In this document: one piece after another, positions 40,634-49,217 of the stretch | How positions within the stretch are numbered: the first letter of the stretch is position 1 | How the letters are laid out: the number at the start of each line of letters is the position of its first letter | Assembly: GCA_964613155.1 (NCBI GenBank) | Contig: CAZTHP010000008.1 | Span: 1-51,801, forward strand | Source: TWA4 sp964613155 | GTDB lineage: Bacteria > Bacillota > Clostridia > Lachnospirales > Lachnospiraceae | Direction: 5' to 3' | DNA length: 51,801 bases | The notes under the pieces: model-generated | Told to the model about the DNA's origin: nothing | What the model saw: the letters and a program-made list of their open reading frames with translations, nothing else | Database searches by the model: none | Program-made: the position numbers and the translations under genes

Positions 40634-43126
40634 TTATTTTTTGATTTCTGCGGTTTTGGATTTGCTCCAGCTTCCATAAACGGTTCCATCTGCTGTTGTT
40701 TTATAACTTCTGATCTTGACATAATATTTCTTTCCACCGCTGAGTTTTTTGAGAGTTGCAGCTGTGGTTTCATTTTTCTTGATCTGTGTTTTTACGACAT
40801 TTTGCTTAAATCCTTTATCCGTAGCAGCAATGATTTCATATCCTGTAACACTCTTATCACGTACCCAGGATACCTTCAGCTGTTTGGATACAGAAGATTT
40901 CAGAGTCGGAGCTGCAAGTGTTTTGGGTGTGATTTTAATGGTTACTTTCTTTGTTACAGAATCTTTGTTGCTCTTAGTTGCTTTGACGGTAATCACAGCG
41001 ACACCGGGCGACTTAACCGTTACTGTTCCTTTACTGGAAACGGCTGCAACTGCTTTATTGCTTGTTTTATAAGTCAGTTTTGCGCCGGATTCTGCTTTGG
41101 CACCAAGAGAGAATGCTTTGCTGTTGTATTTTTTGCTGATGGATGTTTTGGAAACAGACAGGTTAACGTAATCTTTTACAGTAACCTTGATCGTTACAGT
41201 TTCGGATGCTGCATAATTACGGGTTTCAGGAGAAGAAACGGTGATTTTTGCTGTTCCTTTTCCTACCGGATAAATCTTGCCTTTGCTTGTAACGATTACG
41301 ACGTCAGTATTAGAAGATTCATAATCCAGTCTCATATCACTGTCTACGACTGCGGAAATTTCTTTTAATGCATCTCCTTTGGTAAGTGTGTAGGCAGTTT
41401 GTGCCACAGTCAGCTTCTGTGGTGCTTTTGCAATTGTAAAGTCAAGAATTTTCACAATGCCTTCGTATTTTCCTTTTCCGGTTACGACAGCCTGTGCGGT
41501 TCCTGCATAAATATTATTTTTATATGTAATTGTATAGTAGAGTTTGTTTAATGGATTACCACTTGCATCGGTAATTGCGACAGAGGGTTCTTTTGCAGTT
41601 CCGTCATAAACAAATTCTGCTGCATCTAATACGGCGGTAAAGCTATTGACGGCATGTGCAGCTTTTGCCATTTCATCCAGAGTATTTAAAGTTGTTTCAT
41701 GGATTTCGGTAAGCATAGTATCTGTAAGTGTTCCGTTTTTATAAGCCGCATCGATTTTTTCTAATGCTTCCAGGATACATGCCTCTGCTGCTTCTTTTTG
41801 ATCTCCGAGTTTTTCGGTATTGAGGTAATTCTGGATATCTGTTTTGGTTTCTTCTAACTCATCTTTCAGATCATAGTAATAGTATTCCCAGATACCAGAT
41901 TCCACGATTTTAGCAGCTGCTCCGATTTTGGCAGATTCTGTGTCTTCTGACCAGCCAACTTTATCTGGATTGGATGCAGAAATGAGCCAGTCCCAGCCGC
42001 CTTCTTTGTTGCTGTCCAGATTCGTATCATATTGCGTCTGAACTTCGTGTAAAAGGGTATATAATTTGGCAGCATTTTCTTTCCACTCCTGGGGAAATGC
42101 TGCTGCAAATGCTTCTGCTGTTTCGATGTCAAACAGGTTCACAGTGCCATCTGTTTTGCATTTATCTACGACCGTTAATCCTCTTGCACGGGAATAGCTG
42201 CTGCGAACAAAATAACTGATCTTCTGACTTTCATATTCTCCTGTAATTTCATAAACACCTGGATATTTTGCATAGCAATAACCATCGTTCATCCAAATGC
42301 CTTCTGGAAGACTGGTTACTCCCGGCATGGAGATTGCTGTCGTTCCTTCACTGCCCTGATTTGGAATCTCGGATTTTTCGATTGTAATTTTATCTCCATT
42401 TTCATCATAAAAGGTAATACAAGATCCGATACTGGAAGCTCTTGCTTTCTGTGCTGCAATTCCGGCATCTTCTGCCCACATAACGCCCAAAGCATAGGGA
42501 TTTGCTGCACTGCATCCATAGGAGCTTGGAGTGGTAGCAACAAATATTGCTTTATAGCCTTTGCGCACGATATTGAGCTTATAATAGGCTTTGGCTTCAC
42601 CATTTTCATCATATACGATGGCATATAATGCTTTGGTCTCTTTTTTAGGCGGAGTGCTTACGGAGATACTTGCACTGCTGAGTGACACATATCCTTCGTC
42701 TGTTTCGTCTGCTTTCAAAATATTATTCAAAGTTTTTTTGCTGCTGTTATATCCCGTTCCGATCTGTACGTAATAGCCATCAGGCGCAGAAAGAGAGGTT
42801 TTGATCTTGATGGGCAGCTTTCCGGATTCGCTGGAATCACCTTGATAGGTCATGTCGATAACATTCCAGTTCTCTTTGCTGAAAAGTACAGTCTCACCGG
42901 TATCAACTACCGTCTCAATTGCTTTTGCGCCCACTTTTCCCTCCGCGGAAAACTTGATCTGGGCTTCTTCGCTGGGCAGATCACCTTCGGCAGCAACAGA
43001 TGCCATTGCTGTTACATCTGAATATTTCATTTCCGCTGCAAATGCACTGGAGGGAATCGTAGTTACCGCCATTCCCACTGCTAAGGAAAACGCAGACAAG
43101 CGTTTCCAGAATTCGTTTCGTTTCAT
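40634..43126 (-). CDS. large secreted MBG/Ig-like/Fn3 protein, first gene of the cobalamin operon
   Basis: This is an 830-residue secreted protein with a clear signal peptide (ends SSAFAAEM) and TTTTAGGAGGAAGAAC before ATG. Residues ~85-195 form a sandwich ending in KAYYKLNIVRKGYKAIF. A small domain (~195-310, CYAKYPGVYEITGEYES) and a helical domain (~330-490, FAAAFPQEWKENAAKLY) follow. Then come MBG (~496-567, FVYDGTAKEPSVAITD), two Ig-like domains (~568-735) and an Fn3-like domain (~738-830). It is a full-length paralogue of the last gene of the operon (29345-31792). As the promoter-proximal gene directly under the cobalamin riboswitch, and followed by hairpins, it is likely the most abundant product. 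Confidence 0.83.
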   Translation of the reverse strand: MKRNEFWKRLSAFSLAVGMAVTTIPSSAFAAEMKYSDVTAMASVAAEGDLPSEEAQIKFSAEGKVGAKAIETVVDTGETVLFSKENWNVIDMTYQGDSSESGKLPIKIKTSLSAPDGYYVQIGTGYNSSKKTLNNILKADETDEGYVSLSSASISVSTPPKKETKALYAIVYDENGEAKAYYKLNIVRKGYKAIFVATTPSSYGCSAANPYALGVMWAEDAGIAAQKARASSIGSCITFYDENGDKITIEKSEIPNQGSEGTTAISMPGVTSLPEGIWMNDGYCYAKYPGVYEITGEYESQKISYFVRSSYSRARGLTVVDKCKTDGTVNLFDIETAEAFAAAFPQEWKENAAKLYTLLHEVQTQYDTNLDSNKEGGWDWLISASNPDKVGWSEDTESAKIGAAAKIVESGIWEYYYYDLKDELEETKTDIQNYLNTEKLGDQKEAAEACILEALEKIDAAYKNGTLTDTMLTEIHETTLNTLDEMAKAAHAVNSFTAVLDAAEFVYDGTAKEPSVAITDASGNPLNKLYYTITYKNNIYAGTAQAVVTGKGKYEGIVKILDFTIAKAPQKLTVAQTAYTLTKGDALKEISAVVDSDMRLDYESSNTDVVIVTSKGKIYPVGKGTAKITVSSPETRNYAASETVTIKVTVKDYVNLSVSKTSISKKYNSKAFSLGAKAESGAKLTYKTSNKAVAAVSSKGTVTVKSPGVAVITVKATKSNKDSVTKKVTIKITPKTLAAPTLKSSVSKQLKVSWVRDKSVTGYEIIAATDKGFKQNVVKTQIKKNETTAATLKKLSGGKKYYVKIRSYKTTADGTVYGSWSKSKTAEIKK

Positions 43127-43263
43127 GTTCTTCCTCCTAAAATGTAATCTGATACCAGGGGAAACGGTCTAAAAATACATGAGCTTGCTCACGGTACCGG
43201 GTAATCCACAGGTATCATAGTTGAGGGATTTTTACCTCAACATAGTGTGATATTTTAGGTAAT

Positions 43264-43286
43264 AAAAAAAGCCGTACCGATACGGC
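43264..43286 (-). terminator. terminator of the cobalamin riboswitch
   Basis: On the minus strand GCCGTA-TCGG-TACGGC is followed by seven T. The upstream arm GGCACG...CGTGCC overlaps it, forming a mutually exclusive helix as expected for an expression platform. Confidence 0.88.
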
Positions 43287-43289
43287 ACG

Positions 43290-43480
43290 ACCCATTTGTA
43301 TAATACCGTGCCAACCTGAACTCGAGGTTTTCTGCACAATACCGCAAAGATAGATCTGACTTGTAGCATAATAAATGCTCATCACAGTAGCGTTCCTGTT
43401 CCGGATTCTCACCGGACTTCCTATGCGCTGGATAATCTCCGTTCTATCCAGGCATAAAATCCCTACAATATTATTACCTA
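43290..43480 (-). ncRNA. cobalamin riboswitch
   Basis: The minus-strand transcript shows the cobalamin core in order. First are the hairpin CTGGATAGAA...TTATCCAG and GGAAGTCCGGTGAGAATCC. GGAACAGG and CGCTACTGTGA come next, then a hairpin (GAGCAT/ATGCT) and the B12-box-like AAGTCAGATCTATCTTTGCGG. A terminator with competing helix follows, then the 830-residue surface-protein gene. High adenosylcobalamin should switch the operon off. There is no corrinoid synthesis or BtuFCD gene in the window, so the regulated cargo is the unusual surface-protein/ExbBD-like set. Confidence 0.93.
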
Positions 43481-43485
43481 TCGCC

Positions 43486-43514
43486 ATTTTAGGCATTCTT
43501 TGGAATCTTGTCAA
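43486..43514 (-). promoter_or_regulatory. promoter of the cobalamin-riboswitch operon
   Basis: On the minus strand TTGACA (43509-43514) is followed after 17 bases by TAAAAT (43486-43491). Transcription would begin just upstream of the riboswitch. Confidence 0.85.
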
Positions 43515-43620
43515 CTATAGATAGTTGATGGGAGTTGTTTTTATTCATTTTTGTGTGTTTTTTGATTCAATCGTTTGTGTTTTGATAACAAAAAGGAAAG
43601 ACTTAAAAGCTTTTTCCTTT

Positions 43621-43667
43621 TAAATAAAAAATAAGGCCATCTATCGTAGATAACGGTAAATGACCTT
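43621..43667 (-). terminator. terminator downstream of the lipoprotein gene
   Basis: On the minus strand AAGGTCAT pairs with ATGGCCTT (one G-U), followed by ATTTTTTATTT. A second AT-rich hairpin (AAAGGAAA/TTTCCTTT near 43590-43622) lies directly beyond. They separate the lipoprotein transcript from the cobalamin operon. Confidence 0.7.
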
Positions 43668-43682
43668 GAGTTATATATTTCT

Positions 43683-43802
43683 TTATGATACGATTACTTT
43701 GTATTTGTGTTTTAATGCTTTTGACAGTGCAACATTTGTAAATGGAACAATCTGATCATTTTGCAAGCGACCAAGGACAATACCTGGATCTCTGCCAATT
43801 CT
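43683..43802 (-). pseudogene. remnant of an ImmA/IrrE-like gene C-terminus
   Basis: In the spacer after the lipoprotein gene one minus-strand frame encodes about 39 residues, including RDPGIVLGRLQNDQIVPF and KHKYKVIVS before a stop. PGIVxGRLQxD followed by a basic KYK tail is the C-terminal pattern I associate with ImmA/IrrE metallopeptidase or HigA-type antitoxin proteins. The 5' portion is missing, cut off by the lipoprotein gene's 3' end. Confidence 0.5.
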
Positions 43803-43819
43803 TCAGTTTGGATGCTGTT

Positions 43820-44686
43820 CTAGTTTCCACTTATAGCAAGCGAGCTGATTGTATATCCATCGGTTTCATTTCCTTTGAATACTATCGTCAAAATAACGTT
43901 ACTTCCTTCCCCATACCACAGATAATAATGTTTCTCTGCTGAAGATTCGTTCACATCCAGTTCGCCATCTATACCGATCATATCTTTTACCATCTCATAG
44001 GTAAAGTTAAATGTATCATCTGAATTGTAGAGCTGATCATAAGTATCGATCACTGTCTGCTTGTCAGCAATACCATCGCCGGAAGGAATGCCTTCCAGTG
44101 CCACGCTCGGATCTTCTTCCGGAGCTGTTGTTTCTGGATCTGTTTCTTCTGGAGCTGTTGTTTCTGAATCTGTTTCTTCGTTCAATTTACCTAACGTGCT
44201 GTTTGCCTCGGAATCTTTTTTTGCCTTCTCATAGGCTTCTCCCTCTTTGGCATAGTACATATACAGTGCTTCCTCACCATCGCCGGAAGTCATATTAACT
44301 TTCAGAGAGCCATCAGCCTGTACCTCGAAGTCAACTGCTATACCATCCGCTGTGATCGTGCCATTTTCCACGTTGATTTCTACCTGACTGGAAGTATCCT
44401 CTCCGAGACCAAATTCACCACTGGTCTCATCATCGTTGATCACCAGATAGTTATTCGCTACCATATCTGCTTCTTCCAGATCGGTGTAACTCATAATGAT
44501 ACCTGCATAATCTGCTGAATAGGGAAGATATTTTCCCGGCAGAGAACTTGATACTTTTTCGTTTGCATCGACAGTTGTTAGCGTTTCGTTTTTGCTGTTA
44601 CTGCCACCGCAGGCCGAGAGTCCCAATGCCAGACATATCATAATTCCCAATACTGCAACTTTCGTGCTTATAGTGTTATATTTCAT
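43820..44686 (-). CDS. hypothetical lipoprotein
   Basis: This is a 288-residue lipoprotein (LALGLSACGGSNS gives the lipidated Cys). The mature region reads as two parts. The first is a beta-rich domain with YLPYSADYAGIIMSYTDLEE and EEALYMYYAKEGEAYEKA. A linker of ETTAPEETDPETTAPEE repeats leads to a C-terminal domain (QTVIDTYDQLYNSDDTFNFT) ending NETDGYTISSLAISGN. This layout is common in Clostridia lipoproteins of unknown role. GAGGT precedes ATG by 6 bases. It follows the TPM-domain gene by 98 bases but has its own extended -10 promoter. Confidence 0.78.
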   Translation of the reverse strand: MKYNTISTKVAVLGIMICLALGLSACGGSNSKNETLTTVDANEKVSSSLPGKYLPYSADYAGIIMSYTDLEEADMVANNYLVINDDETSGEFGLGEDTSSQVEINVENGTITADGIAVDFEVQADGSLKVNMTSGDGEEALYMYYAKEGEAYEKAKKDSEANSTLGKLNEETDSETTAPEETDPETTAPEEDPSVALEGIPSGDGIADKQTVIDTYDQLYNSDDTFNFTYEMVKDMIGIDGELDVNESSAEKHYYLWYGEGSNVILTIVFKGNETDGYTISSLAISGN

Positions 44687-44710
44687 AATTCTACCTCGTT
44701 CCTTTCCTTC

Positions 44711-44740
44711 ATTATATCAAGTAGTTCATCTACCATGTAA
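44711..44740 (-). promoter_or_regulatory. candidate promoter of the lipoprotein gene
   Basis: On the minus strand TGATATAAT is an extended -10 (TATAAT at 44711-44716), with TTACAT 18 bases upstream as a weak -35. Confidence 0.5.
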
Positions 44741-44784
44741 TCTTTTCCTGTATTTATTTGGTTTTTTCTTTTTTAATTTGATTT

Positions 44785-45597
44785 TCAGAACTTTCCGCCG
44801 CCGCCGCCGTGCGTCGTACCGGAATTAGAACGGTGAGTACTGCTTCCGGAGGAGTTGTTCTTTGGTTTTTCAGTTCTTGTTACAGTATGGTATAAGAACA
44901 AATCTCGGCTTTCAGTGATATTCATGCTGCCGTTCTTCACATAGCTAGTTGCTGCTGCCTGTGCACGAACTGTTTTCAGCTTACTTTTCATATTGCCGAC
45001 AATGAGTTTTGCAATTACAAAACCAATTACAATAGAAATAGGAATCCAAAGGAGCGACAACGGTTCGCGGGGAAGATTACCGTTGTCATACGGAGCATCG
45101 TTTCTCGCCTGTGTAATAAAGTCATCACAAAGCCCGGCATAACTTGTAAATGCGGAAGCATAGTTGCCGTCTGACAGATCGGATTTGATCTGTTTTCCTA
45201 TATACTCGATTCCCGCATCTGTGAAAACGGTAATTCCGTAGCCGCAAGTGGATATGTACCAATCATGAGTGTCCATACTGATAAGTAACATCAGACCGTC
45301 ATTGCTGTCGCCATAACCGAACTGACACTGTTCATAAAGCAGATCGGCATAATCCATAACCGAATAGCCTTCCAGATCATTCGTAGTTGCTACAACCACA
45401 TCCATATTTTGACGCAAACTAATCTCATCGAGTTTTTCAATAAGTGCCGTTTCCTCACTGTCAGTCAGCAGATCCGCCATATCTACAACACGGTAGTATT
45501 CGTCTGCAAACCCGTTAGTTTTACCTGCAAATACAGGGAGTGCAGTGCTAAGGCAGAGGACAAAGACAAATAAAATGACAGATAGTTTCTTTTTCAC
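44785..45597 (-). CDS. TPM-domain membrane protein (YgcG/YdjH-like)
   Basis: This is a 270-residue protein from a GTG start (AGGAGG 9 bases upstream) with a signal peptide (ends VFAGKT). An extracytoplasmic TPM domain spans ~30-160 (VVDMADLLTDSEETALIEKL, GYGDSNDGLMLLISMD). A membrane helix near 183-203 is followed by a cytoplasmic region ending in a flexible Ser/Gly tail (THGGGGGKF). The TPM fold is used by photosystem repair and membrane-stress proteins. Here it is the last gene of a cluster resembling Bacillus ydjG-ydjH-ydjI, suggesting a membrane-integrity role with the SPFH protein upstream. The C-terminal GGGGGKF tail is typical of the family. Confidence 0.87.
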   Translation of the reverse strand: MKKKLSVILFVFVLCLSTALPVFAGKTNGFADEYYRVVDMADLLTDSEETALIEKLDEISLRQNMDVVVATTNDLEGYSVMDYADLLYEQCQFGYGDSNDGLMLLISMDTHDWYISTCGYGITVFTDAGIEYIGKQIKSDLSDGNYASAFTSYAGLCDDFITQARNDAPYDNGNLPREPLSLLWIPISIVIGFVIAKLIVGNMKSKLKTVRAQAAATSYVKNGSMNITESRDLFLYHTVTRTEKPKNNSSGSSTHRSNSGTTHGGGGGKF

Positions 45598-45612
45598 TGT
45601 TTTGCTCCTCCT

Positions 45613-46707
45613 TTACAGCATTCCTATTATGTGCAACAGCCAGACAACGCCGTATGACGCAACGCTGAGTGCCGCTGTCAATCCGAGTGTCCACTTTGTT
45701 GCGGCAGATTTATCGATCGGCAGATCTCCGACAAATTTGCCGGTTTGACCGTTCATTGCGAAAATATACTTATTGCCGTTCCATGTGGTGTTTAACAGCC
45801 AAACTGGATAGAGAGCATATTTTGCTTTGCCTCCGTGAAGCTGAATATTACTGTTTTCCGGTTTTGCAGTAGTATAACCCTTCAGCGTTGCGGCAAAAGC
45901 ATCTTCTGTGGATTGTTTCACACGGGCGTTGGCACGTTCAATGCTCTGCGCGGCATCCACATCGTATTTATCCGCAAGATAACCAGCAAGATATGCTGTT
46001 TGAAAATTTACTGCTTCATGAAGATCAAAGGGCTCAATGGATTCCATTAAGTCGTCAGGCATCTTGCTTGAACCGTCCACCGGTACACTTTCAAAACCGA
46101 TACTGCCGCCTCTGTGAACCGAGAAATACTGGGTTTCGGTATAATTATAATTACTGTCACTCCAGTTTCGAACCTTTGTGGCACGGTAACGCACCTGTGC
46201 ATTTACGTTGGTATCAAACAACCAAAATGGAACATATACGCCTTTGATTTCGTCAATATGGTTCTGATCTTTAAATATTTTCGGGAGCAGGCGTTTGCCT
46301 GTAAGATGTTTCATAAGGTTTGCTTTTGCCGCTTTTTTGTCAAGCTTAAACGGAATAACAAGATCGGGCTTGAGCGCACCTGAAAACTGTCCCATCATGA
46401 CAACAGGATTGCCGCAAAACGGGCAGGATGTTGCTGCCGTAGTCTCATCGCCGACTATCTCGCCGCCGCAGGACTTGCAGACATAAGAACGAAGTCCGTC
46501 TGCCTCACCGTTTTGCCATTCGGTACCTGCTGATGTTTCCCATTGCATATCGTCAGTCGTGTCATTCTGCAAATCAGAATCGTAGCCGGCAAGAGTTTCC
46601 ATATCGAATTCTGTTTCACAGAAAGGACATTTCATTTTTTGAAGGGTGCTGTCAAATGCTATGGCACCGCCACAGCAAGGACATTTATATTCTTGTAATG
46701 TGTTCAA
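45613..46707 (-). CDS. double zinc-ribbon membrane protein (YdjG-like)
   Basis: This is a 364-residue protein from a TTG start with AAGGAG 7 bases upstream. Two zinc ribbons are visible: YKCPCCGGAI...MKCPFCETEF at residues ~7-32 and YVCKSCGGEI...TSCPFCGNPV at ~75-100. A central domain has FKLDKKAAKANLMKHL and VYVPFWLFDTNVNAQVRY, and a terminal hydrophobic helix is near 340-362. This matches the TFIIB-type zinc-ribbon protein that accompanies PspA and SPFH proteins (Bacillus YdjG). It is 15 bases from the TPM gene, so the two are co-translated. Confidence 0.86.
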   Translation of the reverse strand: MNTLQEYKCPCCGGAIAFDSTLQKMKCPFCETEFDMETLAGYDSDLQNDTTDDMQWETSAGTEWQNGEADGLRSYVCKSCGGEIVGDETTAATSCPFCGNPVVMMGQFSGALKPDLVIPFKLDKKAAKANLMKHLTGKRLLPKIFKDQNHIDEIKGVYVPFWLFDTNVNAQVRYRATKVRNWSDSNYNYTETQYFSVHRGGSIGFESVPVDGSSKMPDDLMESIEPFDLHEAVNFQTAYLAGYLADKYDVDAAQSIERANARVKQSTEDAFAATLKGYTTAKPENSNIQLHGGKAKYALYPVWLLNTTWNGNKYIFAMNGQTGKFVGDLPIDKSAATKWTLGLTAALSVASYGVVWLLHIIGML

Positions 46708-46790
46708 AAGTTTTCTCCTTTCGCATTTTCATATTGTTTTATCCGTTAAATGTCGAAAGTGCCTCGTCTGCTCTGCGGATAAGGTCTTCT

Positions 46791-47723
46791 CTATGAAATT
46801 TGCGTGCCGCATTCCGGGCAGAATTTCGGCATACGCTGACCCAACTCCGGCGACCAGCCACAACTTGGGCAAGCGACTGCCTTTGAAACCGGTTTCGGGC
46901 TGCCGCAATTTTCGCAGAACTTGCCGGTATTCTGAGCACCGCAATTAACGCAATGCCAGCCCGTATTTTCAAAAGCAGGAGAGGCAGCCGCATTTTCAAA
47001 AGCGTGAGAGGCAGCCGCAGATGCCTGTACGGGCTGAGCCTGAGCGGTAGTGCTGCCCATACCGCGAATGCGATCAAACTCGTTGCAGATAGCCTGGCCC
47101 ATATCACGGTATTTGCGGTATTCCAGACAGTTTTCAGGATTCACACTGCTGTCGGTAAGCGAATGTCCAAAAAGCGAGACCTGTACGGTCTGCTCCGGTT
47201 CGTAGCACACCGAACCGCCATTGAGTGAAATGTCGATTTCACTGAAGTATGGATTAGCAACACTGATGATAAGTTTGAAATCGTAATAGTATTTATAACG
47301 AGGCGGATTATAGCTGACATTTTTGCCTTCGTTGTCCTTGCGGTATATTTCGTTTCTGTTTTCATTGATATCAAAGCGACAACCGGTAATAGATGAATAG
47401 TCGATAATATCCGGGTTTTCGCTTTCGTTCGGGCTTGAGGCTCTTGAAACGGTGAACCAACGATGATTGTCATCAAAGAGCACGTACCAATCATCCCCAA
47501 AACTGCATGTGGTGCAGAATTGCGCCACCTTTTGCTTGTTTTCTTCGCGATAGGCAAGCTGTGCCTTGATTTCATCCACACTTGAATGACGGCGCTCGTT
47601 GAACCAGGGAGAAAGCTTTTTTGCACAGTTTTTGCAAAGGTTTCCGTTTTCTAATTTTTTGTTGCCAAGTAATCCTATCTTTTCGCCGCATACATCGCAG
47701 TATTTTTTATCAAACAATCCCAT
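46791..47723 (-). CDS. DUF4428 / zinc-ribbon protein
   Basis: This is a 310-residue cytosolic protein. An N-terminal DUF4428 zinc-binding motif has two CxxC pairs (YCDVCGEKIGLLGNKKLENG, then LCKNCAKKL). A middle domain of about 130 residues is predicted to be beta-rich (YYYDFKLIISVANPYFSEID). Two C-terminal zinc ribbons follow (WHCVNCGAQNTGKFCENCG and ACPSCGW...KFCPECG), close in sequence to those of the SPFH protein next to it. The ribosome site and ATG follow the SPFH gene by 14 bases. DUF4428 proteins are widespread in Firmicutes with unknown roles. Confidence 0.85.
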   Translation of the reverse strand: MGLFDKKYCDVCGEKIGLLGNKKLENGNLCKNCAKKLSPWFNERRHSSVDEIKAQLAYREENKQKVAQFCTTCSFGDDWYVLFDDNHRWFTVSRASSPNESENPDIIDYSSITGCRFDINENRNEIYRKDNEGKNVSYNPPRYKYYYDFKLIISVANPYFSEIDISLNGGSVCYEPEQTVQVSLFGHSLTDSSVNPENCLEYRKYRDMGQAICNEFDRIRGMGSTTAQAQPVQASAAASHAFENAAASPAFENTGWHCVNCGAQNTGKFCENCGSPKPVSKAVACPSCGWSPELGQRMPKFCPECGTQIS

Positions 47724-47737
47724 ATTATCACTTTCCT

Positions 47738-49177
47738 TTATCCTATAATATCGCCATTATCAAAGGGATCACCGCATTCCGGGCAGAATTTTGGAGGTGT
47801 CGTGCCTTTTTCTGGCTCCCAGCCGCATTTGTCGCAGCGATACTGAGGAACGCCAGCGGGCTTTTTAGCACCGCAATTCTGGCAGAATTTGCCTTTATTT
47901 AAAGTCCCGCAGGAGCAAGTCCAGTTTTCTGTATCCGCAGGCTTCGGAGAGCCACACTCCGGACAGAATTTGCTTGTTGCTGTTGCTCCGCAAGAACATT
48001 TCCAAGTACCTACCTGTACAGGTTCGGGTTTCTTAGATCCACATTCGGGGCAGAATTTACCACTTACTACCGTACCACAGGAGCATTTCCAGCCTTCCTG
48101 TGCAGGAGCCGCTTGCTGCTGTGCCATTTGTTGCTGCTGTGCCATTTGTTGCTGCTGTGCCTGTTGCTGTTGACCCATAGCAAACAAGTTTTGTGCATTC
48201 ATGCCGCCACCTTGATTCATAGCCATACCCATTCCCATAAAGCCAGTCATAGCGCCTGCTTCATTGGAGGCCGCCGCCTTCATAGCATCTGCCTGTGCGC
48301 CTACGAGTGTTGCTGCTGCCATGGTAGGATCGCGCATAATAGCAGTACGCTGTGCCTGCTTGATCATTTCGGAATCTTCTTCCGGCAGAGTAATGGAACC
48401 GAGGGCAATGCTGACTACCTTTAATCCACGCAGTTCACCCCATTTTGCTGAAAGAGAGGCATTCATCGCTTCTTCCAGTTCGGTGGTGTGTGTCGGGATT
48501 TGATTGGGGCGCATTTCCAAATCGGAAAGTCTGCCGAAAGCCGGCTGCAAGGCACTGATGAATTCGGTCTTTAACTGGCTGTCCAGTTCATCACGGCTAT
48601 ATTCTGTAGTTACATTTCCGCAAACATTGGTATAAAACAGCAACGGATCGGCAATTTTATATGAATACACGCCAGAGCAGCGCACCGAAACATCCACATC
48701 CAAACCAATTTTGGAATCCACTACACGGAATGGAATCGGGTTGGGGGTGCCGAATTTGTTGTCCACAAGCTCTTTGGTGTTAAAATAATATACGCGCTGA
48801 TCTTTGCCGGTATCGCCGCCATATGTAAATCGCTTGCCTATCGTTTTGAAGGTTTGCTTAATGCTGTCTCCGAGATTTCCGGCGAAAATGGACGGTTCGG
48901 TAGAAGTATCATAGGTGAATTCGCCAGGTTCGGCACACACCTCCACAACCTTACCTTGTTCAACGATGATCATGCACTGACCGTCTGCAACGGCAATGCC
49001 TGAACCGTTTGAAATAATGTTATCGTTGCCCTTTGTGTTAGAGGAACGACCGCTGATACGCTTTTCTCCTTTTCTCATCAGAACATCCTTCGGCAATGCT
49101 TCACAGTAGAAAAATTCCTTCCACTGATCAGCCATTGTACCTCCAAGTGCTCCGATTCCTGCTTTAATAAGTCCCAT
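47738..49177 (-). CDS. SPFH/Band-7 protein with C-terminal zinc ribbons (YdjI-like)
   Basis: This is a 479-residue protein. ATG 49177 has AAGGAG 8 bases upstream; a more upstream ATG contains that site. The N-terminal 300 residues are the SPFH/virion-core-like domain (QWKEFFYCEALPKDVLMRKG, FRVVDSKIGLDVDVSVRCSG, GLKVVSIALGSITLPEED). After a Gly/Met region and a poly-Gln tract come four zinc ribbons with the pattern CSCG...FCPECG. It probably assembles on the inner face of the membrane as a scaffold for the zinc-ribbon and TPM proteins encoded after it. A GTCA direct-repeat cluster lies upstream. Confidence 0.88.
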   Translation of the reverse strand: MGLIKAGIGALGGTMADQWKEFFYCEALPKDVLMRKGEKRISGRSSNTKGNDNIISNGSGIAVADGQCMIIVEQGKVVEVCAEPGEFTYDTSTEPSIFAGNLGDSIKQTFKTIGKRFTYGGDTGKDQRVYYFNTKELVDNKFGTPNPIPFRVVDSKIGLDVDVSVRCSGVYSYKIADPLLFYTNVCGNVTTEYSRDELDSQLKTEFISALQPAFGRLSDLEMRPNQIPTHTTELEEAMNASLSAKWGELRGLKVVSIALGSITLPEEDSEMIKQAQRTAIMRDPTMAAATLVGAQADAMKAAASNEAGAMTGFMGMGMAMNQGGGMNAQNLFAMGQQQQAQQQQMAQQQQMAQQQAAPAQEGWKCSCGTVVSGKFCPECGSKKPEPVQVGTWKCSCGATATSKFCPECGSPKPADTENWTCSCGTLNKGKFCQNCGAKKPAGVPQYRCDKCGWEPEKGTTPPKFCPECGDPFDNGDIIG

Positions 49178-49217
49178 TATGATAACTCCTTTCATTTTGT
49201 CTTATCTAATTTACATA

